A stretch of DNA of 5,233 bases from Campylobacterota bacterium (GTDB lineage: Bacteria; Campylobacterota; Campylobacteria; Campylobacterales; Sulfurovaceae), in the NCBI GenBank assembly GCA_022600655.1, contig JAHZJZ010000121.1, positions 1 through 5,233 on the forward strand, written 5' to 3'. Of the stretch, positions 5,191 to 5,233 are shown in pieces. The notes under the pieces were generated by a model that saw only the letters and a list, made by a program, of their open reading frames with translations, was not told the origin of the DNA and did no database searches. The position numbers were made by a program, and so were the translations under genes. The stretch's first letter is position 1. Every line of letters starts with the position of its first letter.

Positions 5191-5233
5191 ATGTTAATAA
5201 ATCATAAAATGTATCAATTGGCAATGAGATGTA
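5191..5233 (+). CDS. Start of a possible Rrf2-family regulator (cut by window edge)
   Basis: Fourteen codons, MLINHKMYQLAMRC, run off the right edge. The opening resembles Rrf2-family regulators, which begin MLx-x-K then a Tyr-x-Leu pattern leading into the first helix (Rrf2 proteins include NsrR and IscR). A second in-frame ATG lies at 5209. The Shine-Dalgarno sequence is weak (AATAAG immediately before ATG 5191), but a TATAAT box sits at a suitable distance. Being divergent from a globin gene would suit a NO- or redox-sensing repressor. The segment is too short for a firm call and may not be coding. Confidence 0.35.
   Translation, partial: MLINHKMYQLAMRC

Overview
The window looks like chromosomal DNA from a Campylobacterota (epsilonproteobacterial) organism, probably a free-living Sulfurovum/Sulfurimonas-like one. 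The evidence is indirect: AT-rich DNA with short intergenic gaps, TATAAT-type -10 boxes without clear -35 boxes, a Csd3/Pgp3-like M23 peptidase of about 400 residues, and a truncated globin. No rRNA or tRNA is present to settle the taxonomy.

Layout from left to right. (1) Positions 1-78, minus strand: the first 26 codons of glucose-6-phosphate isomerase (pgi), running off the left edge. (2) 105-212, minus: the 5' stump of a RecF/SMC-like AAA ATPase that stops right after its Walker A motif; GC rises sharply where it meets the pgi side, which suggests a deletion scar. (3) 264-1097, minus: a BtuF/FecB-type periplasmic binding protein. (4) 1100-2959, minus: a BtuB-like TonB-dependent outer-membrane receptor whose real start is at 2959. 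Only 2 bases separate it from the binding-protein gene, so the two form a transport operon. (5) 2973-3045: two REP-like hairpins in inverted orientation, each with a GTAG foot, together forming a 25-bp inverted repeat just upstream of the receptor's ribosome binding site. (6) 3048-3224, minus: a candidate 58-residue membrane-anchored His/Tyr-rich small protein. (7) 3340-4545, plus: a secreted M23 metallopeptidase with a complete set of zinc ligands and a TTG start. (8) 4546-4596: an imperfect inverted repeat between convergent genes. (9) 4617-5111, minus: a group II-like truncated hemoglobin. (10) From 5191, plus: the first 14 codons of a possible Rrf2-like regulator, divergent from the globin and sharing a compact bidirectional promoter region.

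How the genes work together: the receptor and binding protein would pass a TonB-dependent ligand (cobalamin or another corrinoid or metal chelate) from the outer membrane to the periplasm. The matching inner-membrane permease and ATPase are absent from the window; the ATPase stump beside them is not a transporter ATPase. The M23 peptidase would trim peptidoglycan and affect cell shape. The globin, and perhaps its divergent regulator, fits a role in O2 or NO handling.

No complete new multi-gene system is visible. The features most worth a second look are the hairpin pair in the receptor leader, the small His/Tyr-rich ORF before it, and the broken ATPase gene fused onto the pgi upstream region.
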